Source: Salticus scenicus (taxonomy: Eukaryota > Arthropoda > Arachnida > Araneae > Salticidae). From it: a DNA stretch of 64,000 bases. This document shows positions 11,291-24,200 of this stretch, in pieces (position 1 is the stretch's first letter; each line of letters begins with the position of its first letter). The stretch covers positions 318,926,244 to 318,990,243 of the forward strand of contig OZ005652.1 in NCBI GenBank assembly GCA_963930645.1, given 5' to 3'. The notes under the pieces were generated by a model that was not told the origin of the DNA, searched no databases, and saw only the letters and a list, made by a program, of their open reading frames with translations. The position numbers were made by a program, and so were the translations under genes.

Positions 11291-11484
11291 ATTGTATGAA
11301 AATTCTATAAGATAAAGTCTATGGTTAAACTTCTGTGGGTTATATGCGATTCAGAAATATTAAATAAATATATCTTTATTCAATGGCGGCGTTAAAAACT
11401 TGCATGGCTTTCCTTAAATATATAATGCTTTACTTGCTTATAAAAATATTTTTTAAATTTTAAAAATTTCATTTTTCTGATTAG

Positions 11485-11547
11485 GTCCTACAGACTGCCG
11501 TACCACGGATTCTTCCTCACCGTCATTGTCCTTACACTTCAAGATAG
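11485..11547 (+). CDS. Runx: Candidate RUNX cassette exon (63 nt)
   Basis: A possible internal exon lies between acceptor TTTTTCTGATTAG and donor ATAG|GTGTAAAG. It is 63 nt, starts with two bases that finish a codon and leaves one base, so it fits the phase-1 junction of the exon at 11952. The translation is short and Ser/Thr-rich (TTDSSSPSLSLHF). I cannot match it to known RUNX sequence and the donor is only moderate, so it may be chance. If real, it could be skipped without a frameshift. Confidence 0.3.
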   Translation, partial: VLQTAVPRILPHRHCPYTSR

Positions 11548-11951
11548 GTGTAAAGACATTGACGGAATATAACATAGCATAGGACAAGCATAGGTGTAAA
11601 CATTAGGCGGACACTTGATGTAGTGATAAATCTATCTGAATAGTTGTCATCGCCTAAAAATTAGTTTACACTGACAATCCGTTCTTTGGCAAGCGATAAC
11701 ACATCACAAAATTTGAAAAAGAAATAAAATAAAATAAAACCTATCTGACTGTTTGTTATATCAGAGAAAAATAGTTTTCACTGGTAAATCACTCTATACT
11801 TAATATATTTTACAGATAATATTTTGAATCATTAACATATTTTATTAATATTTTGGTTTATTTTAAAGTGCAGTGACTTCTTAAGCTGTTTATTTTCCCT
11901 TTTCGACTATTTTAATTACATAGTACAGCTATTTTGATTTTCTCTTTTCAG

Positions 11952-12134
11952 ATCTCTCTCAAACATTTAATTTTGCCGGAGATCATCAACACTGGTTAGC
12001 ATATAATGCTCACTACTCTCCTTATTTTACAAGTGCAGCCTTCCGAAGTACAGGATTTGCCGGTTATACACTTGATAGCGCCTTTACAGCAACGGGGATT
12101 TCGAATCAAGATATACATACATCAACAATGTCAG
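11952..12134 (+). CDS. Runx: RUNX transcription factor, internal exon
   Basis: A 183-nt exon with acceptor TTTTCTCTTTTCAG and donor TCAG|GTAAGT. Phase is 1 at both ends, and the leftover G joins perfectly to the AA that opens the last exon at 17821. It encodes about 60 residues rich in aromatic and small residues (HWLAYNAHYSPYFTSAAF, then FAGYTLDSAFTATG), the composition expected for the transactivation region after the Runt domain. Because the length is a multiple of three with matched phases, skipping would keep the frame. Vertebrate RUNX1 also has an alternatively spliced symmetric exon in this part of the gene. The Runt-domain exons were not found upstream in the window. Confidence 0.8.
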
Positions 12135-14596
12135 GTAAGTTTACTTTTATTTCATCAGGGCATTCTACAAGGGTGACGTTCGTTTCATGTATAAAAAAAA
12201 TCTATATATTACTATACAGTATATATATATATTACTATACAGTAAAATAGCGGTTACACATCACCTTTTAAACCGCCAGTTTCTATTATCCGTCATCCGC
12301 ATCCCCACTCAAAAAAAAGCATATTTTTATTTTTAAATGATGAAATTGAGGATGCAGTGTTATTATTACAAAGTTTCGCTCGCTGTTCCTACAGGCACTA
12401 TCAGGATTGGATAGAATAAACTGTGTTTTAAGTTAAGAAACAAGGAGAATGACAACAAAAAGAATACTGCCAACAAATGAAATTTTAAAACTGCATGAAA
12501 TTATTCTCCTTAAGTCCTTAATGAAAACATTTTAATGAAAAATGTTAAATTATAAAATTCAATGGACAAATATATCGAAGGCACTGAAAAACGACAATGG
12601 ATTTCTATATAGCAAACGTGAACGTGGTGATTGAGGATGATTGCTTAAGCGACGATAAGGAAGAGGCTGTCATCGAAAATAAATCAAAAATAATTAATCA
12701 CGTAACATTTGTAACACAACGAAAAGAAAAGATGTGAAGCATAAAAGAAAGGAAAAAAGACAGACTTTTCAAATAGTAACTCATCAACGTAACACTCAGT
12801 AAGTTGCATAGTTGTCAACTTTAATACTTATGGTTCCCGAAAAATTCTAATAGATAAACCAAAAAAAAAAAAAAAATTCATATTATCTTTAAAATTAGTT
12901 TTAAAAGCATATTAAGCTAATGCCAAAAATGTTTGCGCGTTCATGTACATTCATTTACACGTAAAAAATAATAAGTTATCAAAAATTAGATTTTCTTATA
13001 AGTCTAAGAAAATTGACGGAAATATAAAATTTTATATATATTGATAAAATTTTATGTCAGTTTTATCATTCATGAGTAAATAAATATATATTTCTTTATA
13101 TGTCGAAAATAAGTAATCGTGTGCTTATAATATTAGACTATTTAATTAATTTAAATTTATTTATACTAATAAAATAAAAAATAAAAAAAAAATAAATAAC
13201 TTTGTCTGTCTATTTGAGACGTACAAAAGAAAAAAAACTACAGTTCTGTTTTTTCTTTTCTTTCTTTCTTTCTTTTTTTTTTTTAAGATAACAAATGTGT
13301 GTAGTTTTGCAACATAACTTTAATTTTTGATATTCCTATTAAATTTTTCAAAATTTTATATTTTGTGAGATTTTTTTTTTTTTTTTTTTTTGTGTGTTTT
13401 TATATGAAAATAAAAATCTTGCATTAGCTTTAAAATTAACATTAAAGCATATGAAGCTGGTGCCAAAAAATTTACGCGTACTTTTTTTTTCTCTCACAGA
13501 AAATGTAATATATATTTGCACGTAAATAATACAAATTTATCAAAAAGTAAATTTGCTTACATATTACATATGCATCTGACAAAATGGACGTCATTATAAC
13601 TTTAAAAGCTTTATACATATTTATAAAGTTTTATGTCAATTTTGTCATTCACGTGTAAACATAAATATACATTTCTTTTTATATCGAAAAAAATGAACGT
13701 GCGCTTAGAATGTTTGATTAACTCAAATTAATATTTAAATTAAAAAAAAAATAAATAAAAGGAATGTATATATAAATACAACCATAAAAATATTAGTTGT
13801 CTTATATGGTTGAAATAGCTCCCATAGAATATTTTAATACCATTTTATTTGGCGTGAAATTTCTGTTTTTTATCGTCGACAGAATAAATCAAATAAAATA
13901 TACGAAATAACGTAAATAAATTTTATATTAAACACTATGTATAGTCTGTACAGAGTTGTTCATAGGTATCCGCGATTTAGTAAATATGAAAGTGTATTTC
14001 GATTTTTTCGATACTGTCCGTTTCGAAACTATCGTCCAATAAACACCCTAACGGAAGTGCAAAGGTAAGGTATTGTCGCAGGAAATATAGACAAGAGTAA
14101 CTGAAAGAATATATATAGTAATAGTGTAACAAATACAGTTATATTTTGTACGAAATATTGATAATAACAATTATGATAATGTTTAATCTTGCTGCCGAAT
14201 CGTATACGTAATATTTTAAAAGCTACTTTGTCTATAGTATTGAAGAATTAGAGAATTAAACATAATTTCATAGCAAAACAAATTTATTTATTACTATAAA
14301 TATATGTTTAATTTATTTAATAAAATAGGTTTAATACACAATAAGACCAAAATTATGTTTAATTGATTTGCATCCGAAAAGACCATCTGTAACCAAGGAT
14401 GTTTGTGTTTTGGATTTTTTTTTTTTTTTTTTTTTTTTAACGAGAATTTTTTAATAGTAATATTTTTAATGGTTTTCTAGTAACTTTCATTAATTAACTA
14501 TAATGAAAATTACAACTGGCAATTACTGTTTGAAAAAAAATCCGGAACACAAATATCCCTTTCAATAAAACTGAGGTTGAAGAAGTAGAAACTTAC

Positions 14597-14852
14597 ATAT
14601 TATCTTCGACAAGGAAAAACTTAATAGCAGCAATATGATGATAGGAATTAACATAATAAGAAATGGTTCAAGCTCTTTTGGTAAGAATAATACAATCCTG
14701 AAAAAGCAACATGCTCTTTTTATTGGAGAAAATAATGACAATTCATGCATTTTGCCATTATTAAAATCTATAGCATGCGGCAACATATTCATAAAAGGGA
14801 TGGGGAAAATTTGAGACAATGCATTCGTATAAGTATCGAAAAATCTACACAC
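14597..14852 (-). CDS. Orphan exon of an unrecognised membrane protein
   Basis: On the minus strand a 256-nt open stretch has a strong acceptor (TTTCTTGTTATTTCAG|GTGTGT) and a perfect donor (AATAT|GTAAGTTT). It is read in phase 0 and left in phase 1. The 85 residues start VCRFFDTYTNALSQIF and include FNNGKMHELSLFSPIKRACC and a strongly hydrophobic span (FLIMLIPIIILLLLSF), one likely transmembrane helix. It lies antisense inside the RUNX intron, so it would belong to a nested or overlapping gene. I found no convincing partner exon. A chance ORF with good splice sites is the alternative. Confidence 0.45.
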
Positions 14853-16678
14853 CTGAAATAACAAGAAACCCGTCTTAAAAATTGTTATATTATTTAGATA
14901 GTAAAGCGGTTAAAATGGGAATAAAATGTACACATTGCATGAAGATAGGACAATAAATTAACTTGTAAAAACTTATATACCAGAGATATTAAATAATTGC
15001 ATATACTCTCAGATAAAATAAAGCGACGAAATACGAAAAGTAGCCGAAGTTAAATCAATAATTAAAACGTTTGGCAGGGGCGGGGGGTGGTAGAAACATA
15101 CGGTAAACTTACTCCAACAGTGAACTGAAAATAGTTGATTAATGATTAAATATGCATATAAATGCATTGTTTGAAATCTCAATATAATAGACATCAGTCT
15201 GTTATTTAATAAAATACAGCGGGTGTCCATATTATTAGAAATGTTTTTTAATATGATCTATTTTCAAAGAAAATACTGGAGGAAATGGCTCATGAGTGTA
15301 ATTTGGGGGCCAACCACAAACAGAACAAAAACGAAAATACTATAAATTAACCTGCATCATACAAATGAATAGTAACTTCCCCTGATTTCTCTAACCATTT
15401 ACAATATTTTTACACATTTTTTGTAAGAATCGGATGAATATATAATTAAAAAATTTACTAATGCATAAAGGGTTTTCCCCATGTCAAGTATTTTATTTGG
15501 AGATCCAATTATAAAATGCATTTTATGAAAAAACCCTTATGAGGTCGCAACCTTTTTTTTTTTTTTTTTTTTAAAAAAGGACGAAAGAAATCAACTTTTT
15601 TTTTTTTTTTTTTTTTTTTATGATAACTTATTTTAATTTTATTCAATTCAAAAGATTTTTTTTTCATTTAATTTTTATTCAATTCAATAGTCGTTTGTAC
15701 CTTTTTATACTACAGGATAATTTAAATTATTTTCGTTTTTCTTCAATTTGTGCTTGGTCCCCTATTTGCACTCGTGACTAAACATTAGTGAAAAGTATAA
15801 GTCCTAAAAATGTTCTTTGCATGTCTGGTTTAAGGCCATTTCATCCAGTATATATATTATATGATCACCCACTGTGACATATAAACGATGGTATGTATGA
15901 TAATGAGATTTAAATAATGAGGTTTTTTCATATATATTAAGGTCTTGAGAAACACTTATCCTCAAAAAATTTAGTTTTATAAATTAATACGGAAAAATAA
16001 TGCTTTGAAAACAATTTTGTTTACTGCGCAATATAAAGAATAAAAAAGAAACATTTTTGATATTGCAAAATGTACTTTCTCACGGAAAAAACATACGAGA
16101 AGTTAAGCTTACGATGAATCTCATAATTACGTAATCACCAAATCTAATGAATTAAGTGAATCATATGAAAAGCATGTTCTATCAATTACTGAATACATTT
16201 TTTGCGAATGTTTTCCCATAGCAGTAAAGCATTCAAATAATAAAGGAAAGCATATGAAATACAGTTCATGCACAAAATATTTGTGAATTATAGTTATTAC
16301 TTAAAATAAATAAAAATAAACAAAATTATATAATATATATATAGATTATTTATTTATTTTATTTTATTTTTATTTTATTTTTCATCGTTATGAGATTATA
16401 ACATCTATCAAATGACAGATTTCTAGAAAATCGTTTTGGTTCTCCATAGATTTTCTTCAGAAGTTAAGAAAATAAATAACAATTCTCTAAAATTTCCCCA
16501 TTCTAAACATCTTACGACAAAATGCGCCCATTGTATTAAATATATTTGGCTCGATCATTCACTGACCACTAACCATAAATGAAATAAACGAAGAAATATC
16601 TTAATCTCTTTAACGTCACATACGTTTGGAAAGTACGCTAATCTACTTCTAGGATTTAAAGCTATTGATGAATATATA

Positions 16679-16713
16679 TATATATGTGTGTGTGCGTGTG
16701 CGTGTGTGTGTGT
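16679..16713 (+). repeat. (TA)n(TG)n microsatellite
   Basis: Alternating TA then TG/CG dinucleotides next to the left end of the element at 16717. The His/Thr-repeat open frame across it on the minus strand is an artefact. Confidence 0.9.
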
Positions 16714-16716
16714 ATA

Positions 16717-17461
16717 CAGTGAAGCACCGTTTATACGTCTTTTACATTTATACGTCCTTTCAGTGAAGTCCCGATTCATTCCTATATTCATTTTAATGCA
16801 AAATTTTTTCGTTTATACGCCGTTGATATCGGTTATACGTCTTTTCCACTTTACTAAAATTCGCAAAATTTCTCACCCTGTCATTATTTTCCATTCTAAA
16901 TAAGACGAATTTTTCTTAGAAAGCATCTTAAATGGAAGAACATAGGAAAGATCGAAGAATACTGATCAAAGAATCAATTGAATTCACAGTAGAATACGCA
17001 TAGACAATCATCAAATCAGATGAATATTAAAGATTTTTAATTTTATCAAATAACTCTCTATATGGACATATAAATCGTATCTTTATTAAAGATACGCAAT
17101 ATATATAATTAATATTCAAAATGTGTTTATATTGTTCTTAAGAAATGTAATATAATACTCAATATATTATACAATATGTAATTAATTAGTAACCAGTCAT
17201 GCATTAATAGTATGATTTTTCTCACTTTTTATAATAAATATATATATATATATTTAATTAATTATTGTCTTTAAAAAGTATAATATACATTTACTAACTT
17301 AATAAACTTTATTAATTAGTATTTTCATATAAACTTTGCTTTAGTGTCATTAAATTTGTAGTAATCAAAGTATTGTTATTAAAATTTCGATTATACGTCT
17401 TTCCATTTATACATCCTTTTACATCAGTTCCTTGAAAGACGTATAAACGTTGCTTTACACT
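16717..17461. mobile_element. Pogo/Tigger-like non-autonomous element 1
   Basis: The left end is CAGTGAAGCACCGTTTATAC preceded by TA. The right end, reversed, reads AGTGTAAAGCAACGTTTATA. TTATACGTC blocks are repeated in both subterminal regions. CAGT...CG.TTATACG ends on TA are typical of pogo/Tigger-type elements. No transposase is seen. Confidence 0.6.
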
Positions 17462-17820
17462 ATATATATAACTCTATTTTTAATTATGACAAATGTCAGT
17501 TTAAACAGAGGACACAAAGTCTCGTAATTTAACATAGAGCAATATTATATTTGTTTTAAAATGACTCATAATAAACAAAATTTATTAAAGACTTTGATAT
17601 CCTAAATGAAATATTGCCAGAAATGTATTTATTTATTTATTTATTCAATTTAAAAGATTAGATCACATAAAATAATTTTTATGCTGATTTATTTATAAAA
17701 ATAATTTCATAAGTTTTTTTTTCATAAGTTTTTTTTTTTTTTTTTTTTTAGCTTTTATAAAGTGGTGTTTAACAAAGAAAATTTCTTGTAATCTAAATTA
17801 ACGACTATTTATCTTTACAG

Positions 17821-18515
17821 AAGCTACTACATCACCAGACTCGACACCTGGGAGTAATAGCCAGTTGCACCCATCTTCAGCATTTACATTCAAGTCTTTG
17901 TTAGATAATCTTAATCAATCCAAAAATGAACTTTTGACAGTCCGACCACCTAATAGCAGTCCCTCCTCAGCTACATCAGCGTCTGAATCTACTTCTACAA
18001 ACCATCCAATACTTGATCAGAGTAAAGTATCAGCGACAAATCCTACTTTACAAATTCCTCGGACTACTTTACCGCTTCTTCCGGGCAGTTCTTCATTATC
18101 AGTCAATCATGCAAGTTACTTATTGGCTTCCCAGGGATATTATGGTACGAATGGAGCCAGTGCTGGAATGTATTTAGGACATGGCATGGTGCCACCACTT
18201 TTGTATCCTCAACTGTATCAGCAAAGTCACTTACAGACATCCATCCATCTTATTGGAAATGATTCAACCAGAAGTTCATATGATACATCTGCTATTTCAG
18301 CATCCCACCATCAAGACTCTCACCAAAGTAATGCACAAAATCCACAGGAACTGTTAAATAAAGAATTACACTCACCTCGTGTTTGTACAGATGATTCAAG
18401 ACACGATGCTAATGGTCACACAACATTATCTCCGCGAGAAAGACTGGGATCATTGCGTTTGAATACATCACGGACAGCACAGAATGAGGTTGCTACAGTT
18501 TGGAGGCCTTATTGA
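17821..18515 (+). CDS. Runx: RUNX transcription factor, C-terminal exon
   Basis: The last coding exon adds 231 residues and a TGA stop. It ends in VWRPY (codons 18498-18512), the hallmark C-terminus of RUNX/Runt proteins that binds Groucho/TLE co-repressors. Just upstream are Ser/Thr/Pro-rich stretches, a YYGTNGASAGMYLGHGMV block like the YYG.S.GSYQF.MV block of vertebrate RUNX, and a Ser-Pro site in TTLSPRERLG. Acceptor TATCTTTACAG, entry phase 1 (EATTSPDSTPG). RUNX proteins bind DNA with CBF-beta through the Runt domain, which is not in this exon. The gene controls cell fate in animals. Which paralogue (runt, lozenge or another) cannot be decided from the tail. Confidence 0.93.
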
Positions 18516-18710
18516 TTATGTAAAAAATATAGTATTATGTAATATATTTAAAACCCGGTGAATAATATATGCAAAGCAAAGTTTTCTATTGAAAACTTCC
18601 ATTCCTAGTCTATGTCAGAGTTAAATAAGCTGTCTTCATATGCTAAATCATCCATTAATGCAGAATATGCTATAAGCACAAATAAACATATGCATATACA
18701 AATTACGACA
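18516..18710 (+). other. RUNX 3' UTR start with poly(A) signal
   Basis: The first AATAAA after the stop is at 18681-18686, about 170 nt downstream. Several later AATAAA motifs exist in the AT-rich DNA, so the true end is uncertain. Confidence 0.45.
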
Positions 18711-19753
18711 GTTAAAAAAAAAAAATCGACTGCATGATATATTTTTATAAATTTTATGTTTTCCAAGATGCTAGATCCAAAAATGACCTCCACTTCTTCT
18801 CATGTTTTTATTTTTATTTTTCCCCAAAATAATAAGCATTTACAAAAAAAAAAAAAAAAAAAAAAAAAAAAACGAATAATCTTATTACAGATAACATATT
18901 TTTTTCTCATAATTAATCAAACAATTCGTACATAGTATATTTTACATCCGATGTTCTTTTTTTTTTTTTTTAGCTCCTATTTTCCCCATTTTGTAGTAAT
19001 TTTAAATTAACTGTTATATATATTGTTTTAAAGTAAGAAATAATTATCAGATATGGTTTTTATAACCAATGGAAGTATATCAAATTTCATGTTTTCATGC
19101 AAAATTAAACTAAGTACAAATTAAAAAAAAAAAAAGTGGAACTTTTTCCACTGCATTTTTCGGTTTAAGTAAGTAAATATCTGCTTTTTTTTTTTTTTTT
19201 AAACAGATTTGTGAAATTCTTAAAACACAACTATTTCCTTAAAACTAATAGTTTTAGAAAATAAGAGATATCTATCAAGGATAATTCTTACTTGATATTT
19301 AAAGATAAGATATTATAATACATTGTTTAGTATCATAACCAGCAGTCAAAATAAAATAAGGTATTAAAGAACATTATTAAGTAATGCTGTATTCAAGGAA
19401 AAGAATACCTGGATATACCTGCCACACTGACAATAATCAAATGGCGAAAACATTTCACAAATGAAATTCATATAAAGATACTGAGAATCAGAATCAATAT
19501 TTGAAAGAAAAGGATTTTAAAATAATAATTTTCATTAATTCAATTGGAAAAAAAAAAAAAAAAAAAACTTTGGAATTAATGTTTTTTATTTTAAAATAAG
19601 AAAATTCAAAAATTCCTAAAAAGAACACAATTTTAAAATAATTTGAAATGTCGAACCAGCTGCAACTAAATATATGCTTTGCTGGCTAATTTATTGATGC
19701 GATCATAACCGAATTCTACTCTAACCTAACCTTGGTTATGATAAAAATAACGT

Positions 19754-19790
<37 letters not shown>

Positions 19791-20710
19791 GGGGGGGGGT
19801 AATTTTTAACACTGGTGGACTAATGGGTGAAAAAAAAAATAGCGTTTTTTATTTCAAATCTTTCATCCTTTTGATATGAAAATAATAAATTTTAATTTTC
19901 ATAGTGGCGCATATGTTCTAACTTATGCAATTTTTTTTTTCTTTATTATTACTACTTAGTTTAATCCTTTTAAAAAAAGTAATTCTACCTTTTCAAATGA
20001 TTGTTTCCTTTTTATGAATCTTACAAATGATGATATTAAATGTATTCTTTTAAAAATATTTTATATTTCTTTCCCCTAACAATTTTTCCAAATATGTACA
20101 TAAACACACATATCATATGTATGCAAACAATAATTATAACGTTTAGGCTTTTATTTGGTTTTAAACATAAGCAATTTTAAGTACAACAAATATTTCAAAT
20201 ACTAATATTTAAAAAGAACTTTAAAGTTTTTATTTAAAATATGTTTGGTTTGCTCGTAATGATGGGTTAAAACAATAGAAAAAAGTAAATAAAAATGTAA
20301 TGTGAAAATAAGAAAAATATCAATTTACTCTATATTGCTTTTTTTTTTTTTTTTTTTTTTTAATCAAGTTTCTATATTTTTGTTTTTAGAAATAAAATTA
20401 TATGAATAAATGTTTGATTTCATAGTTTTACACTATATATATATCAGTAGTAATATTAGATCTGAATATCCATTCCTTATCATGGGTAATGTCATAAAAT
20501 GGGTAATGTCATAAAATAAATATTTACTATCATCTACTTTAGTAAATATTTATTTAAAAAAAAAAAAAAAATCATGCAGAAATGTAAATATCTGAAAAAG
20601 TAATAGGAATTTTAAAAAGCGCAACATTTTTTTCATTATTAAATTGGCAAATATTATTTTCTCTTCCCCCCCCCCCCTCCCCATAATACACTATTGCTTG
20701 AATACTAAAA
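18711..20710. other. AT-rich DNA with homopolymers, no gene seen
   Basis: Long A or T runs occur near 18842-18871, 19185, 19546, 19755-19785 (T run followed by G run) and 20338. I see no exon, RNA gene or recognisable element. Confidence 0.6.
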
Positions 20711-21097
20711 CAGGGTTGCTACACATATCAGGAGAAAAAATTCCCTGAATTTTTCCTGTCTCTTTTAGAAGTAAAATAGATGACATGCAATCATGCAGCA
20801 TTAGAATCTAACATGTTTACAAGTCAACTGAACATATTTAGGGTTTATTAATTTGATTAACTTACTATAGTTGGAGAAAAAAAACCATAATTGATTCATT
20901 ATAAAGCACTAAAATTTAAAAAAATATATATTTGATTATGAAAAAATGTTCCAATGTTTTTCCAAAAAATTTCAAAATTCCCTGAATTTTCCGTGTTTTT
21001 GCAATAAATTTTGAAATTCCCTGAGTTTTCCCCGTTTTTTAATAGATTTTCAAATTGCCTGAGTTTTCCAGGTTTTCCAGATACTGTAGCAACCCTG
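20711..21097. mobile_element. hAT-like MITE (CAGGGTTGCTACA ends), copy 1
   Basis: The left end CAGGGTTGCTACA and the reversed right end CAGGGTTGCTACA match perfectly for 13 bases. Inside are several ATTCCCTGAATTTTCC-type blocks. A longer, more decayed copy of the same family is at 48659-49146. The flanks do not show a clear 8-bp duplication. Confidence 0.6.
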
Positions 21098-21632
21098 TAA
21101 AATGTATTAAATTCCCAACTTCTATCTGATTTTTAAAAATGTAAACAAATTTTTAAAAGTTAAACTGTTCTTTAGAAATATTATTTTTAAAAAATAATAA
21201 TTATTATATTGCTGAATGCAATATTCTCGATTTTAAAATATGAAATCAAGCATTCTACCCCAAAAAGATTATTAATGTTAAAAATATATTTTCAAAAAAT
21301 TAAGGGGAAAAGAAAGAAAAAAAAAAAGAAAGAAAGAAAAAGAGAAATAGATTATAGAAAGACTTTTTTTCTCCTGCCCCATGTCAAATTTAAGGGGATA
21401 TATCACAAGTCGTTAAGACCAATCAATCTCTATGTTAACCTATCGAAAAATAATGAATCAAAAAATTCCTGACCATTAAAAAAGTCCTAAATTTCTAAAA
21501 ATTTAATTTTAATTTTTCAGATTTATTTTAAAGTTGAAAAATGCAAAACTTTGTATTTCATTACTTCAAACTAAAATACTGAAAATTTAAAAAATCAATT
21601 TATTGAAAACAAGGACTCTTTTTAATGATCAT

Positions 21633-21668
<36 letters not shown>

Positions 21669-22583
21669 GTGAAAACGGAATTTTAAAATATTTATTATGT
21701 AAAAAATAATAATGGGGATTCATTTAACTTGATAAATTGTGTTGCATCCCCTTATCTAGAAGTTTCAAATTCAAAATATTAATGTAACAGATTCTCAATT
21801 TTGTGTACATTTGTTGCTAGTCAAATAAAATTATTTTATCATTTGTGTTCCGTTTATAACTTTAAGAAGAATTACCTTAAACTATTGTACTATTTTATAA
21901 ATGAAGACAGCTTTTTGTACATATAATAGCTATGAAATATGTTTGTTTCTTTAATCCAAAGAAACACAAAAGTAATGAGAATCAAACAATTTTTTATGCT
22001 AAAATATATACATACATACATATTCTGATACATATGAATGAATGTATTACATATGTGTAAGTATTTGTAATAAAACAAATTGTACATTTGCAAAGTTAAA
22101 AACAATCTTCATTGTAAGAAATTATTATTCAAATTTGTACTATATGTTAATCTTGTGTAATTTCAGATTCAAAAATTAATATCATCAAATATATTGCAAA
22201 TTTACAAGAAAGAAAGAAAAGAAAGAAAGAAAAAGAAGAGAAAAATTAAGTACTTTTCTTTTATAGCTGCCTCGGGCCACTTTAAAAGAAAAATAATGAG
22301 TGCTATAAAAAGTACAACATAAGAAACTATAAAAATATAAAAGTACTATTAAAGAACTATAAAAGTACTCTGAAAAGAAAAGTACTATTTGTCGAAACTG
22401 TTGTAAAAGAAAAGTACCGAAAATTATACTCTTTCATTAATATGTAATAGTATAAATAACTAACTATGACAAGTAAAAAAAAAAAAAAAAACATAAAAAT
22501 ATAAGTTTTATTTTTCACTCTAAATTTTTTAAATGTATGAATTTTAAATACTGCATTGAAATAAATCCTCAAAAATATAACTA

Positions 22584-23438
22584 CATTAAAACCCCGATCA
22601 ATCGTTCACGCATCTATCGTTTTCTCGCACTGATCGTTTTATTTCTATAGTCCCTGCCCAAACTGTATTTAAATAACTTTAACGAAACCCATATTCATCT
22701 TTGTAAAACTTTCGCCAGAAGGTCAAGTGGATAGCATACAAATGGAATTATTTCTTTCATCGTAAATTAATCCCCCCCCCCCCTCAATTTCCATGGAAGC
22801 TAAAAATTGTGATATTATGTCTCCGGACCATCTTCTTCGTAACGTCTCCTAACGTCTTCAGTAATCGAGAAAATTGTTTCGTAAAATACGATAACGTGCG
22901 AAAAAATGATGAAAAATACCAAACAGAAGAGAAAGAAAATGATGTTGATGCTGATAACGCAGTTGAAGGGTGGTTGCGTATAGCAGAGGATGTGGCTGGT
23001 ACGAAATTTAATAATAATATCTGCATTGATCAAGACGTTGCAGCATGCAGTAAGCAGGGTGTTTGACGTAAATATATGGCGTTTGAAAATGCACGAACTT
23101 TTATATACGCACATGAAATTACAGAAAAAACCAGAAAAATGTTGTAAATCTGGAAATTTTCCTGTTTAATTTATAAAATGAATGAAAAACCCAACATAAA
23201 ATTACTGATTTTTAAAAATAATTATCACTTAATGTTCTACAACTTTGATAGTTTGGAAAGTAACAAATGACTTTTTATTAGTAGTATACTGCATACATTG
23301 CGTGTACTACTAATTTCAATTTTACTAAACAATTCATAAACATTGTTTTCTTCGTATTTTGACTTTAACCCGCGTTTATCGTTTTCCCGCTTTCATTTTT
23401 TAGCACCCTATGAAAAACGATGGATCGAGGTTCTACTG
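22584..23438 (+). mobile_element. Pogo/Tigger-like element 2 with transposase remnant
   Basis: The left end TA-CATTAAAACCCCGATCAATC and the reversed right end TA-CAGTAGAACCTCGATCCATC are diverged inverted repeats. Inside, plus strand about 22920-23060, is an acidic stretch (EEKENDVDADNAVEGWLRIAE) like the C-terminal tail of Tigger transposases. The rest of the transposase is missing, so this is an internally deleted, dead copy. Confidence 0.6.
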
Positions 23439-23561
23439 TAAATACTCTTATTCTGTTTCCATACAAACGGACAGTGGTATTTGAATTTAACCAGCTTCAT
23501 TTTGCTTCACCATGATAAAAGTGGCATTAAATCTGCATCAATGTAAATGTGCAATCAGTTT

Positions 23562-23579
23562 AATCTGCTTAAGCAGATT
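23562..23579. repeat. 18-bp perfect palindrome
   Basis: AATCTGCTTAAGCAGATT reads the same on both strands. Nothing around it explains it. Confidence 0.85.
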
Positions 23580-23789
23580 TCTTACCAAAGATTTTCTTAT
23601 ATTTGATTCATGTATAAATGTATGTTTGCACTTGTACATTACATTGTTTATTATTATTTATCAAGCATGTACAACAGATTTTAACTGTAAATGTTCCTGA
23701 AAAATTATTGTTCTTCATGTATAAATATTTATAATAAACATATTGAAAATTTCTTGTGATTGCTCATTTCATTCATACATATCTTTTAC

Positions 23790-24200
23790 ATATAAATGTG
23801 AAAGTCTGTTTGTTTGTCCACCACAGAAATCCATACCCTATGATACATTAAAATGAAAATTGGTACACAGGACTCACTATTAAAACTATTACACTATTAG
23901 CCCCCTATAACAGGAGGAGGGATAAAAAGGGTTATGCTGAGCAAGTCCGGTACCACTTGAGCTACAATCTTAACATTTGGTACTGAAATTCTTCATTCAA
24001 GTTCTTATTCACAATGCTATTAAAAAGTTACTCAGTGCTTTTATAGGGAATGAATAGGGCAAAAAAAAAAAAGATTCTGTTTTATAATTAGAAAACTGCT
24101 TAAACTAGCAACTTGATAGCTGGTATGAAAATTCTTGATGAGTCCAAGAAATACCAGTTATTTCAGCTAGTATATAAGATAAAGTTTAAGAAAAATTTGT
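23790..24200 (+). repeat. Possible decayed dispersed repeat
   Basis: The stretch starts AAAGTCTGTTTGTTTGTCC and continues with ACC..AGAAATCCATA, a layout common in non-autonomous repeats of invertebrates. No termini are visible and there is no second full copy in this window, so the class is unknown. Confidence 0.3.

Larger units (their letters stand above)
12135..17820 (+). other. RUNX intron (about 5.7 kb)
   Basis: The phase-1 intron runs from GTAAGT to a weakly pyrimidine-rich acceptor ending TTATCTTTACAG. It is AT-rich with long T runs. It holds an antisense exon candidate (14597-14852), a pogo-like element (16717-17461) and an exon-like piece at 13954-14064 whose frame does not fit RUNX. 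A 46-codon ORF from ATG at 12597 to TGA at 12737 has an acidic stretch (VVIEDDCLSDDKEEA). I see no other gene. Confidence 0.7.

Noticed and set aside
16555..16791. 78-codon minus-strand ORF with His/Thr repeats
   Set aside because: The repeat is a translated (TG)n microsatellite.
21209..21472. 87-codon plus-strand ORF rich in Lys
   Set aside because: It reads through an (AAAG)n tract and has no recognisable domain.
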